Of a DNA stretch of 64,000 nucleotides, positions 63,574-64,000 are shown piece after piece. The position numbers were made by a program, and so were the translations under genes. Origin of the DNA: Sphingomonas astaxanthinifaciens DSM 22298 (lineage in GTDB: Bacteria > Pseudomonadota > Alphaproteobacteria > Sphingomonadales > Sphingomonadaceae). The stretch is taken from NCBI RefSeq assembly GCF_000711715.1, contig NZ_JONN01000001.1, positions 124,001-188,000 on the forward strand, given 5' to 3'. Positions within the stretch are counted from its first letter, which is position 1. The number at the start of each line of letters is the position of its first letter. The notes under the pieces are model-generated. The model ran no database searches and was not told the DNA's origin. It worked only from the letters and a program-made list of their open reading frames with translations.

Positions 63574-64000
63574 ATGAGCTTTGCCTGGGCCAAGCCCTAT
63601 GAGCCGAAGACCCCGCTCTCCAAGTGGGTCGACCAGCGCCTGCCGCTTCCCCGTCTCGTCTATGGCGCGATCGGCGGCGGTTATCCGGTGCCGCGCAACC
63701 TCAACTATTTCTGGAACTTCGGCGTCCTCGCCGGCCTCGCCCTGATGATCCAGATCGTCACGGGCATCGTGCTGGCGATGCACTATTACAGCTACACCGG
63801 CGGCGCCTTCGACAGCGTCGAGCGCATCATGCGCGACGTCAACGCGGGCTGGGTGCTCCGCTACGTCCACCAGAATGGCGCGAGCTTCTTCTTCGTGGTG
63901 GTCTACATCCACATCTTCCGCGGCCTTTATTACGGTTCGTACAAGGCCCCGCGCGAGATGGTGTGGTTGCTCGGCCTCGTCATCTACCTCCTGATGATGG
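63574..64000 (+). CDS. petB: Cytochrome b of the bc1 complex (3' end outside the window)
   Basis: Only the first 142 residues are present. [20 protein letters not shown] is followed by [20 protein letters not shown], the first membrane helix with [13 protein letters not shown], and helix B with the haem-ligand region [27 protein letters not shown] (two His). This is the quinol-oxidising di-haem subunit. GAGG precedes the ATG at 63574. The frame is open to the end of the window. Confidence 0.95.
   Translation, partial: MSFAWAKPYEPKTPLSKWVDQRLPLPRLVYGAIGGGYPVPRNLNYFWNFGVLAGLALMIQIVTGIVLAMHYYSYTGGAFDSVERIMRDVNAGWVLRYVHQNGASFFFVVVYIHIFRGLYYGSYKAPREMVWLLGLVIYLLMM

Overview
The window is about 64 kb of GC-rich DNA from an aerobic alphaproteobacterium, most likely a sphingomonad (Sphingomonadaceae). 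The signs are gcrA, a Rieske/cytochrome b operon, many SusC-like TonB-dependent receptors with tryptophan-halogenase-like neighbours, an Entner-Doudoroff operon in the Zymomonas-like order zwf-edd-glk, and the intergenic repeat CGTTCG..AGCGAAGTCGAAG. I see no insertion sequence, prophage, integrase or CRISPR array. The window looks like ordinary chromosome, densely packed, with many overlapping start and stop codons. Both ends cut a gene: katG on the left and petB on the right.

Layout. 1-8.5 kb: katG facing its likely regulator oxyR; a serine hydrolase; a TetR regulator divergent from a ferritin-like metal-dependent hydrolase; a GNAT acetyltransferase; rplU-rpmA; an Lrp/AsnC regulator. 8.5-13.1 kb: a gap holding two orphan terminator-like hairpins, a lone TonB-dependent receptor, hspQ, an SDR and tRNA-Ser(CGA). 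13.1-34.2 kb: a starch/maltodextrin locus. One leftward 11-gene train runs from a TonB receptor through halogenase 1, secreted GH13, cytoplasmic GH13, GH97, an esterase and halogenase 2, then directly into zwf-edd-glk-eda. A divergent LacI-family gene and two sugar transporters (MFS) sit at its head. 34.2-36.2 kb: UDP-xylose synthase and a HisN-type phosphatase. 36.2-45.6 kb: an oxidative galactose (De Ley-Doudoroff) locus made of two divergent operons, dgoK-dgoA-gal-GH43 and lactonase-GH1-dgoD, followed by galM and a ZIP transporter. 45.6-50.3 kb: two convergent TonB-like proteins, an MHS transporter, a secreted lipase-like hydrolase and two small proteins. 50.4-64 kb: housekeeping genes parE, hsp20, gcrA, an ABC permease, argD, hslO, queC-queE, two Asn/Ala-rich lipoproteins, lipB, a membrane protein, hemF and petA-petB.

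How the parts fit. The receptor would import maltodextrins. Periplasmic GH13 and GH97 would cut them, an MFS carrier would take up maltose or glucose, and cytoplasmic GH13 with Glk, Zwf, Edd and Eda would turn them into pyruvate and glyceraldehyde-3-phosphate from the same transcript. The neighbouring galactose locus gives the parallel route from galactosides through galactonate to the same products. The TonB proteins in the window could energise the receptors.

The most notable non-coding signals are a ROSE-like, Shine-Dalgarno-sequestering hairpin in front of hsp20, a second such hairpin before a small exported protein, two candidate small RNAs, and a REP-like inverted repeat whose arms show compensatory changes.
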